Below, piece by piece: positions 21,864 to 24,461 of a DNA stretch of 24,461 nucleotides (the first letter of the stretch is position 1; every line of letters starts with the position of its first letter). The DNA comes from Solimonas sp040377605 (GTDB lineage Bacteria > Pseudomonadota > Gammaproteobacteria > Nevskiales > Nevskiaceae). The notes under the pieces are model-generated. The model worked only from the letters and a program-made list of their open reading frames with translations, ran no database searches and was not told where the DNA came from. A program made the translations under genes and the position numbers. The stretch is from contig JBEIOK010000024.1 in assembly GCA_040377605.1 (NCBI GenBank), positions 1 through 24,461 on the forward strand, in the 5' to 3' direction.

Positions 21864-22537
21864 CGGAAGTCCGCATCCAGCGCATCAAGCCCCAGCGGAG
21901 CCTTCAACGGCTGCCCTCGGAACCAGACGCCATCGGCGCGCAGCGCGAGCTGCCCCTCGGCCATCCAGCGCACCGCTTGCGGATAGATGCGCAGTTCGAT
22001 TTCGTTCATGACACGGGCCCCCAGGGTCTCTGGCGTATCTTCGGGTTGCACCGTGAATCCGCCCTGAATGATCGAGGGGCCACCGTCCAATGCCTCGGTG
22101 ACAAAGTGCACCGTCGCGCCGTGCTGACGATCACCAGCGGCCAGAACGGCCTCGTGCGTGCGCAGCCCGGGGTGGCGCGGCAGCAGCGAGGGATGGATGT
22201 TGAGCATGCGGCCGGCGAAGCGACGAATGAACACCGGCGTCAGGATGCGCATGAATCCGGCGAGCACGACCACGTCAGGCGCGTGCGCTGCCACCGCCTC
22301 GGCCAGCGCCGCATCGAAGGCTTCGCGGTCCGGGAAATCGCGATGCGACAACACCTGCGTCGGGATCGCCGCGCGACGAGCCCGCTCGAGCCCCTGCGCA
22401 TCCATGCGATTACTGATGACCGCTGCAATCCGGGCCGGCAGGCGGCCTGCCGCCATCGCGTCGATCAGCGCCTGCAGATTGCGCCCTTGCCCGGAAATCA
22501 GGACGACCAGCGTTGCCGTCTCAGGCAAAGCGGACAT
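21860..22537 (-). CDS. purN: Phosphoribosylglycinamide formyltransferase PurN
   Basis: Transfers a formyl group from 10-formyltetrahydrofolate to glycinamide ribonucleotide, step three of purine synthesis. Catalytic residues are intact: Asn113 and His115 in NIHPSLLP and Asp151 in ALDGGPSI. The N-terminal phosphate-binding motif reads ISGQGRNLQ with Arg19 where the family has Ser (GSN), a departure of one base in the codon. Length 225 residues, slightly longer than E. coli (212), through N- and C-terminal additions. Its start overlaps the purM 3' end by 17 bases, and its stop overlaps the DUF3108 ATG. Confidence 0.95.
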   Translation of the reverse strand: MSALPETATLVVLISGQGRNLQALIDAMAAGRLPARIAAVISNRMDAQGLERARRAAIPTQVLSHRDFPDREAFDAALAEAVAAHAPDVVVLAGFMRILTPVFIRRFAGRMLNIHPSLLPRHPGLRTHEAVLAAGDRQHGATVHFVTEALDGGPSIIQGGFTVQPEDTPETLGARVMNEIELRIYPQAVRWMAEGQLALRADGVWFRGQPLKAPLGLDALDADFR

Positions 22538-23552
22538 CCTGCTTGCCCTTGACGATCTCGCCGAGATACCAGGGCTTGGTGCCGGACTTCTTCAAGCTGG
22601 CCATCGCCTTGTCGGCCTGCAGTCGCGGCACGATCAGCACAAACCCGATACCGCAGTTGAAGACGCGATACATCTCGTCCTGCGCTACCTTGCCGTGACG
22701 CTGTAGCCAATCGAAAATTTCTGGCTGATTCCAGCTGGCACGATCGATCACCGCGGCCACCCCTTTGGGGAAGCAGCGCGGCAGATTGCCGGGAATGCCG
22801 CCGCCGGTGATATGCGACATGCCGCGCACCGCGATGCCCTGCTCCAGCAGTTTCAGCACCGGCTTGACGTAGATGTGCGTGGGTGTCAGCAGCGTCTCCG
22901 CCAATGTGGACTTGCCGAACGGCTGATCGAGCTTCGCCTTGGAGACGGCCAGGATCTTGCGCACCAGCGAGTAGCCGTTGGAATGCGGGCCCGAGGACGG
23001 CAGTGCGATCATCACGTCACCGGCCTTGATCTTGCTGCCGTCGATCAGCTTGGACTGTTCAGCGACAGCCACGCAGAAGCCGGCAAGGTCGAAATCACCC
23101 TGGGCATACATGCCCGGCATCTCGGCGGTCTCGCCCCCGACCAGCGCGCAACCCGCGAGTTTACAGCCCTGCGCGATGCCCTTGATCACCTGAGCCGCCA
23201 CACGCTGCTCCAGCTTGCCGGTGGCGTAGTAGTCCAGGAAGAACAGCGGCTCGGCCCCGGAGACCAGCACATCGTTGACGCACATCGCGACCAGGTCCTG
23301 ACCAAGCCCTTGCACCAGACCGGTATCGATGCCCAGCCGGAGCTTGGTGCCGACGCCATCGGTGCCACTGACCAGAACCGGCTTCTTGTACTTCTTCGGC
23401 AGGCTGACCAGCGCACCGAAGCCCCCGACCCCCGCGAGCACCTCCGGGCGGCGCGTCGACTTGACGATCTTCTTGATGTCGTCGACCAGCGCGTCGCCAG
23501 CGTCGATATCCACGCCCGCATCACGATAGGTCAGGCCGGAGGATGTGCTCAT
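22521..23552 (-). CDS. purM: Phosphoribosylformylglycinamidine cyclo-ligase PurM
   Basis: AIR synthetase, the fifth step of purine synthesis, closing the imidazole ring with ATP. Family phrases are all present: LTYRDAGVDIDAGD at the N-terminus, VSGTDGVGTKL, VNDVLVSGAEPLFFLDYYA, LVGGETAEMPGMY, LPSSGPHSNGYSLVR and THITGGG-like SHITGGGIPGNLPR. Starting at 23552 (MSTSSGLTY) gives 343 residues, the normal length. The frame is open 36 codons further upstream, with an ATG at 23609, but that stretch would reach into the divergent gap and lacks homology. Divergent from the DUF2066 gene across 86 bp. Confidence 0.97.
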   Translation of the reverse strand: MSTSSGLTYRDAGVDIDAGDALVDDIKKIVKSTRRPEVLAGVGGFGALVSLPKKYKKPVLVSGTDGVGTKLRLGIDTGLVQGLGQDLVAMCVNDVLVSGAEPLFFLDYYATGKLEQRVAAQVIKGIAQGCKLAGCALVGGETAEMPGMYAQGDFDLAGFCVAVAEQSKLIDGSKIKAGDVMIALPSSGPHSNGYSLVRKILAVSKAKLDQPFGKSTLAETLLTPTHIYVKPVLKLLEQGIAVRGMSHITGGGIPGNLPRCFPKGVAAVIDRASWNQPEIFDWLQRHGKVAQDEMYRVFNCGIGFVLIVPRLQADKAMASLKKSGTKPWYLGEIVKGKQDVRFA

Positions 23553-23607
23553 GAAGGGGTACTCGAGAAAAGCCGTCGCCGGCGGGGATGCATCAGGATC
23601 GGCTGTC

Positions 23608-23613
23608 ATTTTA
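23608..23613 (-). promoter_or_regulatory. Possible -10 element for purMN
   Basis: The minus strand reads TAAAAT (five of six to consensus), about 56 bp before the purM ATG. No convincing -35 is seen. A short dyad AGCGG/CCGCT (23613-23624) abuts it. I did not find a clear PurR-type operator. Confidence 0.25.
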
Positions 23614-23638
23614 GCGGGGCCGCTTCCATAATTTGGCG

Positions 23639-24256
23639 ATGAACCGCCTCGCGCCTGCATTTCTGTGCATTTGTGCCTTATTCCTGACCGCTCCGGCAGG
23701 CGCTCAGGTGCCGCTGCCGGCCACAGCGCCGGTTATCAACCTCTATGAAGGCCGGGTGCCGGTCACCGATCAGTCCGGCGCGGCGCGCGAGGCCGCCTTG
23801 CGCGCCGCGCTCAGTCAGGTGATCCAGCAGCTCGGCGGCGATCCCACCCTGGCGGCACAAGGCATGGTCGCGCGCGCCTCGCAACTGGTACAGCGCTACG
23901 GCTACGAGGTGGATACGAACACCCGCCAGCTGCAGCTGGTGGCCGCCTTCGATCCCCGCGCCGTCGACGCGCAACTGCGGGCGCTCAGCGGCAGCCCCGC
24001 CGTGCCGGACGAGGAGGTCCGCATGACCGTCTCTGGCGTCGACAATGCCCAGGACTACGCTCGGGTCGTGCGCCAGCTCAAGAGCCTGCCCGGCGTCAGC
24101 CGCGTGCAGGTGGTCGCCGCCTCCGGCAGCCAGCTGGACCTGCGCCTGCGCGCTCAGGGCGGCAGCGGCCGGATCAGCGGCGCCCTGCTCGCCAGCGCCA
24201 GCCTGACGCCGGAAGCCCCGGCGCCCGGCACCGAGCTGGCCTACCGCCTGCGCTGA
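23639..24256 (+). CDS. DUF2066 periplasmic protein
   Basis: A 205-residue exported protein with a signal peptide (about 1-22, ending APAGA before QVPLP). The mature part begins with INLYEGRVPVTDQSGAAREAALRAALSQVI, a DUF2066 signature, followed by a conserved helix-rich segment with LVQRYGYEVD. Function unknown. In pseudomonads and relatives a DUF2066 gene commonly sits divergent from purM and upstream of hda, so synteny supports the call. The family is often longer (about 350 residues); here the protein ends at 205, so it may be a shorter variant. The ATG at 23639 is preferred over a TTG two codons earlier. The next gene starts 13 bp later. Confidence 0.85.
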   Translation: MNRLAPAFLCICALFLTAPAGAQVPLPATAPVINLYEGRVPVTDQSGAAREAALRAALSQVIQQLGGDPTLAAQGMVARASQLVQRYGYEVDTNTRQLQLVAAFDPRAVDAQLRALSGSPAVPDEEVRMTVSGVDNAQDYARVVRQLKSLPGVSRVQVVAASGSQLDLRLRAQGGSGRISGALLASASLTPEAPAPGTELAYRLR

Positions 24257-24269
24257 GCGCCCCTGCCCC

Positions 24270-24461
24270 ATGAACTCCGCATTGCGACAACATTGGCCCT
24301 GGTACGTCGCCGGCCTCGCACTGATCGCGCTGCTCTGGCTGCTCGGCCCGATCCTGATGCCCTTCGTCATCGGCGCGGCGCTCGCCTATATCGGCGATCC
24401 ACTGGTCGACTGGATGGAGCGCAGGCGCCTGTCGCGCACCCTGTCGGTGGCCATCGTCTTC
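24270..24461 (+). CDS. AI-2E family transporter, N-terminal fragment (window end)
   Basis: The first 64 codons of a gene cut off by the window edge. The translation starts MNSALRQHWPWYVAGLALIAL and has two or three hydrophobic helices (LIALLWLLGPILMPFVIGAALAY, then TLSVAIVF) and the conserved P..D.. signature YIGDPLVDWME with a basic loop (RRRLSRT). This matches the AI-2E/PerM family of eight-helix permeases. Substrate unknown. hda would be a likely next gene, judging from related genomes. Confidence 0.85.
   Translation, partial: MNSALRQHWPWYVAGLALIALLWLLGPILMPFVIGAALAYIGDPLVDWMERRRLSRTLSVAIVF

Noticed and set aside
23553..23660. Upstream extension of purM to 379 residues
   Set aside because: The extra residues lack PurM homology and would reach past the divergent DUF2066 start; the ATG at 23552 gives the family length.
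1..24461. tRNA, rRNA, CRISPR, insertion sequence or prophage signals
   Set aside because: None recognised by reading; all long frames with protein character are assigned to chromosomal backbone genes.

Overview
The window is ordinary chromosomal backbone of a GC-rich gammaproteobacterium. The gene orders purN-purM-DUF2066-AI-2E transporter (with DUF3108 after purN), nudJ-mnmA and fabD-fabG-acpP, plus a type II secretion (T2SS) pseudopilin operon, are all gammaproteobacterial. Strong GC bias and lipoprotein-rich content fit lineages near Xanthomonadales/Nevskiales, but that finer placement is a guess. I see no tRNA, rRNA, CRISPR, insertion sequence, prophage or clear Rho-independent terminator. 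Coding density is very high.

Layout. 1-2772 (minus): rhombosortase, fabD, fabG and acpP, a fatty-acid initiation cluster headed by an intramembrane protease gene. 2821-8367 (plus): gspG-H-I-J-K-L-M-N, encoding the pseudopilus and inner-membrane platform of a T2SS, with mostly overlapping stop and start codons. It runs by a GTGA overlap into nudJ and then mnmA (8364-9909). 9913-12090 (minus): a Dcp-type M3 peptidase lipoprotein. 12217-15954 (plus): an unassigned envelope protein, a DUF2855 protein and an unusual NtrC-like AAA+ ATPase. 16021-17237 (plus): hslR overlapping a ClpP-fold lipoprotein. 17234-17569 (minus): a BON-domain protein. 17886-18587 (plus): cysH of the iron-sulfur APS reductase type. 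18576-19364 (minus): an alpha/beta-hydrolase lipoprotein. 19467-21125 (plus): a small BamE/SmpA-like lipoprotein and a Nudix/metallo-beta-lactamase fusion. 21150-23552 (minus): DUF3108, purN, purM. 23639-24461 (plus): DUF2066 and a truncated AI-2E family transporter.

How the genes relate. The clearest functional link is between rhombosortase and the T2SS. Rhombosortases process GlyGly-CTERM proteins, and the studied Vibrio example is exported by a T2SS; here the two loci start 48 bp apart on opposite strands. T2SS genes C, D, E and F are not in the window, so the system is split or its other half lies elsewhere. Many of the remaining genes are envelope proteins (six with signal-peptidase-II-like lipoprotein signals or similar).

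Most unusual items: the AAA+ protein at 14638-15954 keeps NtrC-type ATPase motifs but has GAFPGA instead of GAFTGA, no visible C-terminal helix-turn-helix and an unrecognised N-terminal domain, and it is preceded by a perfect 7-bp inverted repeat. Others are a nine-C tract inside gspJ, a palindrome in the dcp divergent region, and single arginine substitutions in conserved motifs of PurN and NudJ. I found no convincing evidence for a wholly new multi-gene system.
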